A DNA stretch of 64,000 nt from Carboxydothermus islandicus (GTDB lineage: Bacteria > Bacillota > Z-2901 > Carboxydothermales > Carboxydothermaceae), in NCBI RefSeq assembly GCF_001950325.1, contig NZ_BDJL01000003.1, positions 1-64,000 on the forward strand, written 5' to 3'. This document shows, piece after piece, positions 1-7,964 of this stretch; position 1 is the first letter of the stretch; each line of letters begins with the position of its first letter. The notes beneath the pieces are model-generated. The model was not told the origin of the DNA. It saw only the letters and a program-made list of their open reading frames with translations, and made no database searches. Both the position numbers and the translations under genes were made by a program.

Positions 1-191
<191 letters not shown>

Positions 192-192
192 C

Positions 193-268
193 ACCCCCAC
201 AAAAAGCTTCGCTTTTTGCGGGGACCCCGAAGTGCTACCCCAAAAAATCTTCCGATTTTTTGGGGACC
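193..268 (-). repeat. Two consecutive hairpins in the 16S leader
   Basis: Two strong stem-loops sit just upstream of the 16S gene: one at about 194-223 (CCCC, AAAAAGC, TTC loop, GCTTTTTG, CGGGG) and one at about 237-265 (CCCCAAAAAATC, TTCC, GATTTTTTGGGG). On the transcribed strand each is introduced by the same GGGGTCCCC. They may be rRNA-leader processing or antitermination structures, or a dispersed repeat. I cannot choose between these. Confidence 0.6.
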
Positions 269-426
269 CCGGTATCTAAACCTGTTTCGCACAGGTTAGG
301 TCCTATGAAAGGGTCAATCCAAGCTTTTTTGCTTCCGTACCCTTCCCGAGTACGGTCCGCTTGCCGTTATTCCCTTGCCAAGGTACCTGTCGCTTTCGGC
401 GTTTCCTGCCGTCGGCGACGTCTCTT

Positions 427-523
427 AATTTATCATATCTTCGCGTCCCCTGTCAAGGGGTTTTTGCTCCCTTGTCCCGCGGGACGCTTTCTTAATATAT
501 CAAATTCCTTTACCCTTTTTCAA
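427..523 (-). promoter_or_regulatory. Candidate tandem promoters of the rRNA operon
   Basis: On the minus strand, TTGAAA (518-523) and TATATT (494-499) are separated by 18 nt. A second TTGACA (451-456) is followed by the AT-rich run ATGATAAATT around 427-435, where the exact -10 hexamer is ambiguous. Both point toward the 16S gene. Tandem promoters about 240-330 nt upstream of mature 16S are usual in Firmicutes. No protein gene is credible in 192-613. Confidence 0.5.
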
Positions 524-569
524 GGGCAATTTCCTCGCAATTTTCTCCCTAAAAAAGGGTAAAAAAATA

Positions 570-605
570 AAAAACGCCGGCAAACTCAACTACCAGCGTT
601 TTTCG
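570..605 (-). terminator. Terminator after pstB
   Basis: Inverted repeat AAAAACGC with GCGTTTTT around a roughly 20-nt loop, with T-runs on both sides. It lies just past the pstB stop and may work in both directions. Confidence 0.5.
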
Positions 606-613
606 ACAATTTT

Positions 614-1375
614 TTAACCAAAACGACCGGTAATGTAATCTTCCGTCCGGCGATCCCGGGGTTTAGTAAAGATAACCTCGGTCCTATCCATTTCAATTAA
701 TTCACCATTCAGGAAAAAGGCAGTTTTGTCTGAAATTCGAGCCGCCTGCTGCATGTTGTGGGTAACAATTACTATCGTGTATTTTTTCTTTAATTCCTGG
801 ATAAGCTCTTCAATTCGCATAGTAGAAATTGGATCCAGGGCCGAAGTTGGTTCATCCATTAAAAGCACTTCCGGTTCAATAGCCAATGCCCGGGCAATAC
901 AAAGCCTTTGCTGCTGGCCCCCTGATAACCCGGTAGCAGGTTTATGAAGCCTATCTTTCACCTCATCCCACAATGCTGCTCCGCGAAGGCTTTTTTCAAC
1001 AATTTCATCTAATTTCCTCTTATCTTTTAACCCATGAATTCTTGGCGCATAAGCTACGTTTTCGTAAACCGACTTAGGAAAAGGATTGGGCGATTGAAAA
1101 ACCATTCCTACTCTTTTCCTAAGTTCCACCACATCAAAATTTTCCTTATAAATATCAACACCATCAAATAAAATTGAACCCTCAATTTTTACCCCGGGAA
1201 TTAAATCATTCATACGGTTTAACGTTCGTAAAAAAGTCGATTTTCCGCATCCCGAAGGACCAATTAGGGCTGTAACTTCATTTTTATAAATATCCAAACT
1301 TATGTTTTTTAACGCTTGAAAGTTACCGTAATATAAATTCAAATCCCGAACTTTAATTTTAACCTCAGACAGCAT
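614..1375 (-). CDS. pstB: Phosphate ABC transporter ATP-binding protein PstB
   Basis: ATPase that powers PstSCA phosphate import at the inner face of the membrane. The 253-residue product has the family length and all nucleotide-binding motifs: Walker [10 protein letters not shown] near residue 40, signature LSGGQQQR near 150, Walker [12 protein letters not shown] and the switch histidine in VTHNMQQAA. The early stretch [14 protein letters not shown] is typical of PstB. The ATG is preceded by GGAGGATAAGAG. No pstS, pstC, pstA or phoU lies next to it. The gene stands alone between an rRNA operon and an unknown gene, so its partners must be elsewhere in the genome. Function is secure by family; the isolated position is the odd feature. 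Confidence 0.95.
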   Translation of the reverse strand: MLSEVKIKVRDLNLYYGNFQALKNISLDIYKNEVTALIGPSGCGKSTFLRTLNRMNDLIPGVKIEGSILFDGVDIYKENFDVVELRKRVGMVFQSPNPFPKSVYENVAYAPRIHGLKDKRKLDEIVEKSLRGAALWDEVKDRLHKPATGLSGGQQQRLCIARALAIEPEVLLMDEPTSALDPISTMRIEELIQELKKKYTIVIVTHNMQQAARISDKTAFFLNGELIEMDRTEVIFTKPRDRRTEDYITGRFG

Positions 1376-1758
1376 CTCTTATCCTCCAATGCTGCATTAA
1401 TCTCACCATTATTTTAACTTCTCACAACTCCTCTAACTTTTAGTTCCAGCTCAATTACTTTTTCATATGACTTATTATATTAGTTTTTTATTGAGTTTAT
1501 ATTATGCTAGAATTAAATTTTTCTTAACATAAACTGTCTAATTTTTAATTTCCACCTTTAACTTTTCTCTACACCAACAAATATTTCCATATTTTTTAAA
1601 TTTAGTACATAAAAAAATTAAAAAAAGTATTGAATATTTACTAAATTAGTGGTATAAAAATACAATAAGCACACAACCTTCATTTTTGCCCCCGGAGTTT
1701 TCTCCGGTTATTTTTTTACATACAAAAAAGCCTGCCCGAGCAGGCTTGAACAATTTTC
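1376..1758. other. AT-rich intergenic region with two hairpins
   Basis: No coding sequence is visible. A hairpin at about 1685-1716 (CCGGAG, TTTT, CTCCGG, then a T-rich tail) would terminate plus-strand transcription, although no plus-strand gene precedes it. The left part should hold the pstB promoter; no unambiguous -35/-10 pair was found. Confidence 0.5.
1726..1749 (-). terminator. Terminator of the unknown gene at 1759-2169
   Basis: On the minus strand, AAGCCTGC, loop TCGG, GCAGGCTT followed by TTTTTG. It lies immediately downstream of the 136-codon gene. Confidence 0.85.
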
Positions 1759-2169
1759 TTAAAATTCCCCTCTAAACTCAAACACCTTTTTCCCGGACAA
1801 TGCCTTGTTTTCAATATAATTGGCAATTTCTTCTAACATGGACAGGAAATAATAATTGTAAAGTCGGGTAAATTTCTCAACAATTTCATGATACCCTTCT
1901 ACCGGCCATCGTTCCCCTTTCTCATCCACTTCCGTATTTTCTAAATAAAGCCGGTTAAATTCATCCTTTAGTTTGGCAAACTCTTTTTGCTCCAGGTACT
2001 GCCGAATGAGCGGAACATCTTCAACCTTTAGCCGCAGAATTTCATACCCACCCTTACTTTCATACTCACCAATCCCGAGCTTCTTTGGAACCCGGTAAAG
2101 TTCCGGATCCTGAAGCCCCGCCACATACTTCCAAACCGTATCATCTTCACAGTAAACGTATTTACCCAC
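1759..2169 (-). CDS. Hypothetical protein, 136 aa
   Basis: I do not recognise this family. The product is soluble, charged and mostly helical, rich in Glu, Lys and Tyr, with no signal peptide or membrane segment. It starts MGKYVYCEDDTVWKYVAG and ends KKVFEFRGEF. The GTG start is supported by GGGAGGG six nt upstream, and the gene ends at a strong terminator. It is probably a one-gene transcript. There is no operon partner from which to infer a role. Confidence 0.75.
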   Translation of the reverse strand: MGKYVYCEDDTVWKYVAGLQDPELYRVPKKLGIGEYESKGGYEILRLKVEDVPLIRQYLEQKEFAKLKDEFNRLYLENTEVDEKGERWPVEGYHEIVEKFTRLYNYYFLSMLEEIANYIENKALSGKKVFEFRGEF

Positions 2170-2337
2170 CGGCAGCCCTCCCGTAAAATTAGGTTCATTA
2201 TATTATTTCTCTTTCTCCGGTTTTTTTCCTGCTAATCAGGAATAAACAAAAGAAGGATTTTGTCAAATTTTGTTTAATTTTATAACTTAATAATATTTTC
2301 TTTTTCTACCATAAAGGCTTAAGCAGGGGGTTTGCCT

Positions 2338-2484
2338 TTGTTATACGACCTTGATACCACCGATTTTTCCAAAAAACTTTCCTATCTTCAGAGCTATGAA
2401 AAACAACTTCTGGAACGTTTTTGCAGTTACGCTCAGCAAAAAATCCTTAAGTATCATGCCATCTCCCGTAAGCCAGACAGCTAA
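2338..2484 (+). CDS. Possible small protein, 48 aa
   Basis: A TTG at 2338 follows AGGGGG with 8 nt spacing and opens a 48-codon frame starting MLYDLDTTDFSKKLSYLQ and ending YHAISRKPDS. The product is hydrophilic and helical, with no recognised motif. It could be a genuine small protein or the 5' remnant of a longer gene, since the surrounding 2.2-3.2 kb is decayed. The minus-strand frame over the same bases has no ribosome binding site and is less likely. Confidence 0.3.
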   Translation: MLYDLDTTDFSKKLSYLQSYEKQLLERFCSYAQQKILKYHAISRKPDS

Positions 2485-2682
2485 CGGATAAACTGTCTCT
2501 CTCATTTCAAAAGTAACATTCTTAAACATTTCCATTCATATAAAACTTTGCCAATTCTATGTTTAATATTTGCTTCACCTAATTGGATTTTCCAAGCCAG
2601 TAAAAGTCTATCTCCTTCAAATAAACAATTTTTTATATTTAAAGGAGCTTACCTTCCGAATTATTTTTTTACCACAATTTTC

Positions 2683-3191
2683 TTAATAAAAAATCTCCTC
2701 TAAATTCGCATTCAAATACTCTACCGCTGCTTCTTTCTGCCTTTCACTTCGTGCAGAAGTTTCCACTACAAAACCTACTGTCCAGCCCCTTGCAGGAATA
2801 ATACCATAAACTTCTCCCCTCTTTAAAACAAAACCTTCTTTTTTGGCAAATCAGGATTCAAGTAAGTGGTCCTGCAGGTACGAACAAACGGCGCCATCAG
2901 ATACTGAAGGACTGTCGTACCCTCAGTGATATTTACAACTACATCAACATCGGAAGCCAGCAAATCTTTTAAGCTTCTCCAGACCTATTCCGTTCGCTAA
3001 AAAGCTGTAAAAGGATCATCAACAAGAAAAACCAAATACCCTCCTAAATAGTCTGCTTTTTCCATTATATCTGGAAGTCTTTCTTTTCCTTTCTCAGAGG
3101 TTAGACAAAATAAAAAATCCGGCTTTACATGATAAAGCGCCGAAAATAATAATCCTGATGACATTCCCAGCGGAGAAATAAGAATTTTCAT
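2683..3191 (-). pseudogene. Broken CARF-domain (Csm6/Csx1-like) gene
   Basis: The minus strand encodes MKILISPLGMSSGLLFSAL and KPDFLFCLTSEKGKERLP, a CARF-type Rossmann start (a phosphate-binding SPLG-type loop followed by a KPD...T strand). A stop near 2997 interrupts it. Another frame continues with VDVVVNITEGTTVLQYLMAP, the second CARF signature (NxTGGTxxM-like), and a third carries EVYGIIPARGWTVGFVVE to the stop at 2683. At least two frame disruptions separate the pieces, one at an A-run. CARF proteins sense cyclic oligoadenylates made by type III CRISPR complexes. No HEPN nuclease motif is left and no type III genes are nearby. It is therefore a dead remnant, and the assignment rests on these motifs only. 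Confidence 0.6.
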
Positions 3192-3382
3192 TTATACTTC
3201 ATCTCTTTTCATTGGTTTAATTCAAACTCATCTGTCCTTTTCCTTCCACTATAATACTTCTCTCCCTCCAAAAAATTTTTTCCATATAAACTACGAGTCA
3301 CTTTTTATGTTGAAAATCACCTTTGTAAGAATTTTGTAAGAAATATCTTTAAAATTACTTATAAATTTCAACACTCATTTCC

Positions 3383-3467
3383 CGATAAAGGCAAACCCGG
3401 CGAAAGCCGGCGACGCAAAGCTACAGGGGCTAAGGTAGTTTTACGCTACTATGCCAGCCAGCTGCCG
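3383..3467 (+). promoter_or_regulatory. Cyclic di-GMP-I (GEMM) riboswitch aptamer
   Basis: The segment contains GGCAAACC, then a GGC-GAAA-GCC tetraloop hairpin, then GACGCAAAGC, then the second stem (GGTAG, CTACTATGCC) and AGCCAGCTGCC. This is the conserved layout of the c-di-GMP class I aptamer: P1 GGCA/TGCC, GNRA tetraloop in one arm, and CGCAAAGC in the core. It precedes a terminator, a broken zinc-ribbon gene and a chemotaxis receptor on the same strand. Confidence 0.9.
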
Positions 3468-3486
3468 AAGGTTTAAGGAAGAGGGG

Positions 3487-3520
3487 ACCCTTTTGCCTTG
3501 CGGCAGAAGGGTTATTTTAT
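3487..3520 (+). terminator. Riboswitch expression-platform terminator
   Basis: ACCCTTTTGCC, TTGC loop, GGCAGAAGGGT, then TATTTTATT. The 3' strand of aptamer stem P1 (CTGCCGAAGG, 3462-3471) can instead pair with CCTTGCGGCAG inside this terminator. Ligand binding, which locks P1, should therefore favour termination, making this an OFF switch. This is inferred from the pairing. Confidence 0.75.
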
Positions 3521-3565
3521 TCGCATTTACACCATAAAACATTGAAAGGAAAGGAGGGATAGAAA

Positions 3566-3901
3566 ATATCTAACAAACCTAAAAAAAGCAAAAGTCTATT
3601 TGTAAAAAATGCGGAAAAGAGTTTGAGTATGTATCGCGCAAAAAACGAAAACTTTGTCCCGATTGCGTTAAGCCGTTACATAGATAATGCCAAAAACCAC
3701 GAAAGTCTATGTTTTACCTGCTGTAACGCTACTCCTTTAAGATGAAGCTGGGTTGACAGGCTGGAAATAGTCTGGGATAAGGCTGAAAAAATTACGCGCA
3801 AGCTGGAACGGGATAAAGGGACTTATACGTTATTTAAAGTAAGGAAATGTAAAATGTATGCAACTTCTGAGGTTGTAAACAAAAAAATCGTTTACTTATA
3901 A
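3566..3901 (+). pseudogene. Decayed zinc-ribbon protein gene under the riboswitch
   Basis: A perfect AAGGAGGG (3551-3558) is followed seven nt later by ATA TCT AAC instead of an ATG. A frame shift at the A-run (3581-3587) leads into ICKKCGKEFEYVSRKKRKLC and PDC, a Cys4 zinc-ribbon core (CxxC...CxxC) ending at 3687. A third stretch, 3752-3901, reads VDRLEIVWDKAEKITRKLER and continues to a stop just before the mcp ribosome binding site. Lost start plus frameshift argue for a pseudogene. The original protein may have been a small DNA- or RNA-binding regulator; that is a guess. Confidence 0.5.
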
Positions 3902-3925
3902 AATCATCTATGAGGAGGAAAAAAC

Positions 3926-5404
3926 ATGAAAATCAGCACAAGTCTTAAAATTATCCTCTCAGTACTTCTCATTTTTTCTTTAATCAACTTATTTGCGGTC
4001 TATTCATATTTAAATGGAATGGTAAATGACAGCAGAATAGTGAACTATGCTGGCGTAGTAAGAGGAGGTGTTCAGCGACTTATTAAGTTAGAAATATCAG
4101 GCAAACCATCCAACGAACTAATTTCCAAAATAGATAAGGTAATAAACGGTCTAATTAATGGCGATAAAGACCTGCAATTACCAAAAGTAACAGATCAAAA
4201 ATTTATTGCCAACATGAAAGAAGTAGAAAAAGCATGGCAAAATTTAAAAGAATCAATCAACAAGGTAAGACAGGGTAAAGCTCAACCGGAAACTCTTTTA
4301 CAGGAAAGCGAAGCATTTTTTGACTTAACAAACAAAGCAGTAACAGCCGCCGAAGAATATTCCAGAGGTAAAGTAATAACACTAAAAACAATTCAAATTG
4401 TCCTTTTCGGCATTAACCTCCTTATCCTGGTATTAATCTGGATTTTGAGCCAAAGAAAAATTTCAAAACCTTTATCTGATTTAACTGAAAAAGTAGAACA
4501 AGTAGCAAGCGGCAATCTCCGGATAAGCATCGATTATAAAAGCAAAGATGAAATTGGAGTTCTTGCCAGCAGCATAAACACAATGATACAGTCAATAAGT
4601 CAAATAATAAATCATGTAAAAGAAAAATCAAATATCCTTGTCAAAGAATCCGAAGGTCTCTCAAGTACTTCCGAAAGTATGGCAACCTCTTCCCAGGAAG
4701 TTGCTAAAGCAATGCAACAGGTCTCTGCTGGAGCTTCTACCCAATCTCAAGATTTAGCAAATATCGCAGCGCTAACAGAAGATACAGCAACAAAGGCAAA
4801 TTCAGGAAAAGAAGAAATGGATAATCTTGTAAAATCAATCCAGCAAATAAAATCATCGTTCGAGCTGGTTGTTGAGAAGGTTAAAATTCTGGCTTCCTCA
4901 ATAATGAATATAAGCAGTGTGGCCAACACAATAACCGAAATTTCTGACCAGACCAATTTGCTAGCTTTAAATGCAGCTATTGAAGCAGCCCGGGCTGGCG
5001 AAGCTGGAAAGGGATTTGCAGTAGTTGCCGAAGAAGTAAGAAAGCTCGCCGAAAAATCCAAAAGTTCGACCGACGAAATTACTAAAATAATTTTCTCCGT
5101 ACAAAATGATGCCAACGAGGTAATTAAAACCTCAGAAAATGTTGATAATTTCATTAAAGAGCAAGTTAAAGCCGTAGAAGCCTCTGTAATGGCTTTTGGA
5201 GATATTTTACAGGCTGTGGACGAAATAGCTGAAAAGATCCAACAAATAAGTGCCGTAACCGAAGAAAACTCTGCTGCCTCCGAAGAAGTTGCAGCTACAT
5301 CCCAAGAGCTTTCAGCATCCTCTGAAGAGCTGGCAGCAGTTGCTCAAAATTTAAACTTAATTGCCAACGAACTAGAAAATGCTATTAATCAATTTAAAGT
5401 GTAA
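3926..5404 (+). CDS. Methyl-accepting chemotaxis protein
   Basis: Transmembrane chemoreceptor that controls CheA activity. Its 492 residues comprise a first membrane helix (about 7-28), a short extracellular four-helix-type sensor (about 30-147), a second helix (about 150-172), a HAMP linker (about 173-228) and a long cytoplasmic coiled-coil signalling domain. The highly conserved hairpin tip is present: [20 protein letters not shown] then [20 protein letters not shown]. The ATG follows GAGGAGGAAAAAAC. The gene lies on the opposite strand to most neighbours, about 440 nt downstream of a c-di-GMP-I riboswitch with no other visible terminator between, so its transcription may be lowered by c-di-GMP. 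No other chemotaxis gene is in the window, and the signal sensed is unknown. Confidence 0.95.
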   Translation: MKISTSLKIILSVLLIFSLINLFAVYSYLNGMVNDSRIVNYAGVVRGGVQRLIKLEISGKPSNELISKIDKVINGLINGDKDLQLPKVTDQKFIANMKEVEKAWQNLKESINKVRQGKAQPETLLQESEAFFDLTNKAVTAAEEYSRGKVITLKTIQIVLFGINLLILVLIWILSQRKISKPLSDLTEKVEQVASGNLRISIDYKSKDEIGVLASSINTMIQSISQIINHVKEKSNILVKESEGLSSTSESMATSSQEVAKAMQQVSAGASTQSQDLANIAALTEDTATKANSGKEEMDNLVKSIQQIKSSFELVVEKVKILASSIMNISSVANTITEISDQTNLLALNAAIEAARAGEAGKGFAVVAEEVRKLAEKSKSSTDEITKIIFSVQNDANEVIKTSENVDNFIKEQVKAVEASVMAFGDILQAVDEIAEKIQQISAVTEENSAASEEVAATSQELSASSEELAAVAQNLNLIANELENAINQFKV

Positions 5405-5412
5405 CTACAGAT

Positions 5413-5445
5413 TAAGCCCTGCCAGTTTGGCAGGGCTTTTATATA
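5413..5445 (+). terminator. Terminator of mcp
   Basis: AAGCCCTGCC, AGTTT loop, GGCAGGGCTTTT, nine nt after the stop codon. Confidence 0.9.
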
Positions 5446-5547
5446 TTAACTTGCTCAGGCTTTAAATGAATATGGGCTTAAAGACACCCCTCCGGCTTAT
5501 ATTTAAACTCTACAAGTTTACCCCCCTTTACCCGGCTTTCATAATTT

Positions 5548-6477
5548 TTAAAAAAGTGATAGCTGCTCATTTTCATCATCATACTTCCCAATTAATAAAG
5601 GAGAGTTTGGGTCATGTTTTTCGTAATTTTTCCTTCCCGCTTCATAATTTCCAGCATAACAGTATTTACACCCGTGAAGGCAGGTATCGTAAATGCCTAC
5701 ATCTTTACTGACCACACAGCCACATTCCTGGCGCTGGCTTTTATCTTTTAAGTGGAGTTTTTCGGGTAAAGTAAGGGAAAATACTTTTTCAATATAATCC
5801 GCATCAATACATTTACCAGGCATAATACCTACTTCAGGTAGAAAAGCCATATTTTCAGCGCAGCTCTGAATTTTTAAGCCTGCTTCTCTCGCTTCTTTTG
5901 CCATAAAAGCGGCAAAACTCTTTATTATCACTTCCGGAGGCTGATAAATCTCTATTTCTTCTTCTTTCAGCTTCTTAAAATTCACGGTAGCTTTGCGGTA
6001 TTCATCGACAAAACTTATCACCACCCGGGTGGTAAAATCTTTTAATTCATTTAAAATATACGAAAATTTCTCCCGGTAAAAATTACCATCGTGAACATTA
6101 CTGAAGATTATCGGGTCATAACGCCAGATAACTTTCTCTTTACCGATTTTTTCCGATAGCTTTTTAAAGGTTTCTATCCGCTTTTCCAGGGACGGTAAAA
6201 AGGGCTCCATTTCCGGGCCGTAGCCGTTTAAAGTATATTGAAAATAAAAGCGATAACCTCTATCCTGCAGCTCATCAAGGTACTTCATAAAAGGAGCAGG
6301 ATTTTTAGTCCAGAAAACAATTGCAGTAACATCCTCGGGACGAAGAGAAACTTTGCTCATTTGTTTAGCATTATAAGGATTTTTAAAAATAAAATACCCT
6401 TCCCTTATTCTATTCATAAACCATTCGCCGTAAAAAGCCGGAATGTCGGTTCGTCGACTGGCGCTAATTATCTGCAT
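5548..6477 (-). CDS. DUF1848 family protein (CxxxCxxC cysteine motif)
   Basis: Begins MQIISASRRTDIPAFYGEWF, the N-terminal signature of DUF1848, and has the family length (309 aa). Near the C-terminus is CGCVVSKDVGIYDTCLHGCK followed by YCYA. This holds a CxxxCxxC cluster (residues CLHGCKYC) like that of radical SAM or splicing-lyase-like proteins, suggesting an iron-sulfur cluster. The family's reaction is not established. The start at 6477 is chosen because GGAG lies ten nt upstream; an upstream GTG would overlap that site. The gene is monocistronic and converges with mcp. Confidence 0.85.
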   Translation of the reverse strand: MQIISASRRTDIPAFYGEWFMNRIREGYFIFKNPYNAKQMSKVSLRPEDVTAIVFWTKNPAPFMKYLDELQDRGYRFYFQYTLNGYGPEMEPFLPSLEKRIETFKKLSEKIGKEKVIWRYDPIIFSNVHDGNFYREKFSYILNELKDFTTRVVISFVDEYRKATVNFKKLKEEEIEIYQPPEVIIKSFAAFMAKEAREAGLKIQSCAENMAFLPEVGIMPGKCIDADYIEKVFSLTLPEKLHLKDKSQRQECGCVVSKDVGIYDTCLHGCKYCYAGNYEAGRKNYEKHDPNSPLLIGKYDDENEQLSLF

Positions 6478-6543
6478 TAATATCACGCTCCTCTATTAAG
6501 AGTTTACTATCGAACTTTTGTTCTGGTCAATTAGAGGTTTTGC

Positions 6544-6797
6544 TTAACCATTTTTCCGCAAAACTAAACTGTAGTATTTCACATTTTTCCGCGGAATCAA
6601 ACGATTACTTCCATCTAAAACTTTTAGTACTTCTTGCCGGTATTCATAAGGCAACTTCACTTCCCGACTGTAATTATGATTTTCGCTTATAACTTCTAAC
6701 CCGGGATAATTATTTAATAAGGTGTTCCTTAAGGATTAGAGAAGCAGCCGGTTATAATCATCCTTGGTTTCAGAAAAAACTAATAAGCTATTGGGTC
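6544..6797 (-). pseudogene. C-terminal remnant of an unidentified gene
   Basis: One frame on the minus strand reads SLLVFSETKDDYNRLLL, an in-frame TAA, then SLRNTLLNNYPGLEVISENH and further to VKYYSLVLRKNG and a stop at 6544. The composition and uninterrupted sense on both sides of the single stop suggest a former gene. The family is not recognised, and no start is left. Confidence 0.4.
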
Positions 6798-6859
6798 CAG
6801 GCTTTTAAGAAAAAATTTTTTCCAAAATTCCATCCAACACAACTTAGAAAACCATCAAG

Positions 6860-7129
6860 AACCAATAAAAAATGCCCTGGAAAACTTTTAAATCCAGAGC
6901 ATTGATTTCCTGCACCGTTACCATTATAATTCCCCGGCAATCCGGTCGGGTTGGCCCCTTTGGCCATTTCTAGCCGGATTCTGGTCATAGTATCAAGGAG
7001 AGTCCGGACCAATACAATCCCTTTAAACAGCTGGTTTCTGGTCACAATAATATAATCGTAAAGCTTGAGCCTATTCCGGTTCATGGCAATCCGGGAGACC
7101 ATTTCAATGGGAGTATCTTCCTCGACCAC
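6860..7129 (-). pseudogene. Fragment of a CBS-GGDEF (c-di-GMP turnover) protein
   Basis: The frame reads VEEDTPIEMVSRIAMNRNRL, KLYDYIIVTRNQLFKGIVLV and ends a CBS-like module with EMAKGANPTGLPGN. In EAL-CBS-GGDEF proteins the CBS pair runs into ANPLTGLPGN at the start of the GGDEF domain. Here one codon (Leu) is missing and sense is lost right afterwards by frameshift. Both the EAL domain and the catalytic part of GGDEF are absent, so this cannot be active. Confidence 0.6.
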
Positions 7130-7179
7130 CAGGGGGCAGGATCCATTATTGCAGTTATCGGGCGCTCGAAATACAGAGG

Positions 7180-7331
7180 CACCCAGTACTGCCTCCCCAG
7201 ATGGCGATAATTGGATTTCCTTCCTGGAAAAAGTATAAGATTTTAATATTTAGAGTAACAATTAACAAAATTAGCAAGGTGACTAAAATCAAAATTACCT
7301 TTCTTTTAACTTTTATTCGGTTATACTGCAC
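7180..7331 (-). pseudogene. N-terminal fragment of a membrane-anchored protein
   Basis: AAGGAGG followed by GTG (7331) opens a frame with a basic start and a single hydrophobic helix (VILILVTLLILLIVTLNIKI), then LYFFQEGNPIIAIWG, after which the frame breaks. It is fused to unrelated sequence that leads into the CBS-GGDEF remnant. The family is not firmly recognised. Confidence 0.35.
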
Positions 7332-7340
7332 TGATAACAT

Positions 7341-7603
7341 TCCTCCTTCTTCCTTCCATCCCTCGGATTGTGTGCATTTTAAAGCCGAAAGAAACGTCTA
7401 ATCGGCTGTTCACTCGTTCTACGCTGTATGTTTTTTGTCAATAGCAGATTTAAATTGACCCATTTTCAACGGTTTTAAATTGACCAACCTTGCTTTTTTT
7501 AATTAAGCTTTGATATGTGGGTTACCGTAGAGACCGGTTTTTAACCTGTCCTTTTCCATCGATACCGGGCTGGGAGGTAAGGTCAAATTCGGTTAGAGTC
7601 TTT
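7341..7603. other. Non-coding stretch with a possible insertion-sequence end
   Basis: No gene seen. At 7450-7487 the segment has two copies of AAATTGACC (one in TTTAAATTGACCCATTTTC, one in TTTTAAATTGACC). This resembles the repeated GGTCAATTT motifs at the ends of IS21-family elements, but no transposase is present. Confidence 0.25.
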
Positions 7604-7810
7604 TTATTCGGAAGTCGGGCGAGTTGTGACCTTTTGGGGATGGGGCTTCCTTTCAGAAATGTCACCTGCTCTGAGGTATTTTCTTACCGTATTTCTGGAA
7701 TGACCTGTTAATACGTCGAATAATATTCTTCTGCATTTGTTTTACAATTCCTTGTTATTTGCGGCAAATACTTTTTGACATAATTCGCATATTTCGACAC
7801 TTAATCCCAT
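7604..7810 (-). pseudogene. Small zinc-ribbon/HTH protein gene with an in-frame stop
   Basis: GCGGAG seven nt before ATG (7810) opens a 69-codon frame: MGLSVEICELCQKVFAANNK, then a TAA at codon 23, then NKCRRILFDVLTGHSRNTVR and KYLRAGDISERK to a stop. CxxC at residues 8-11 and a lone Cys at 26 suggest a zinc ribbon whose third Cys was codon 23. TVRKYLRAGD looks like a helix-turn-helix recognition helix. It may be related to YvyF-type flagellar regulators or be an IS remnant. A sequencing error at codon 23 cannot be excluded. Confidence 0.4.
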
Positions 7811-7896
7811 TTTACGACTCCGCTATCCGCAAAATAAAGTACCACTAATATCTCCTGCTTTTACAATTTAATATGAGCTGCCAAAAAAATTTTCCA

Positions 7897-7931
7897 TAAA
7901 AAAAGACCCCAAAAATTTTCTCTTTGAGGCC
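7897..7931 (-). terminator. Terminator after cas6
   Basis: On the minus strand, CCTCAAAG...TTTTTGGGGTC with G-U pairs, followed by TTTTTTTATGG. It lies 34 nt past the cas6 stop. Confidence 0.7.
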
Positions 7932-7964
7932 GCAACTTTAACACCTAAAACTCTTCACTCTTTT

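Noticed and set aside
260-562. 100-codon plus-strand frame upstream of the 16S gene
   Set aside because: It covers rRNA leader hairpins and promoters, has no ribosome binding site and low-complexity sequence.
2341-2535. 64-codon minus-strand frame
   Set aside because: No ribosome binding site, and antisense to a better-supported small frame.
4747-5154. 135-codon minus-strand frame inside mcp
   Set aside because: Antisense shadow of the highly conserved receptor signalling domain.
5466-5711. 81-codon plus-strand frame
   Set aside because: Mostly antisense to the DUF1848 gene and lacks a ribosome binding site.
7450-7487. IS21-family insertion sequence
   Set aside because: Only a pair of AAATTGACC motifs was found; no istA or istB gene and no second end, so it is mentioned as a possible trace only.
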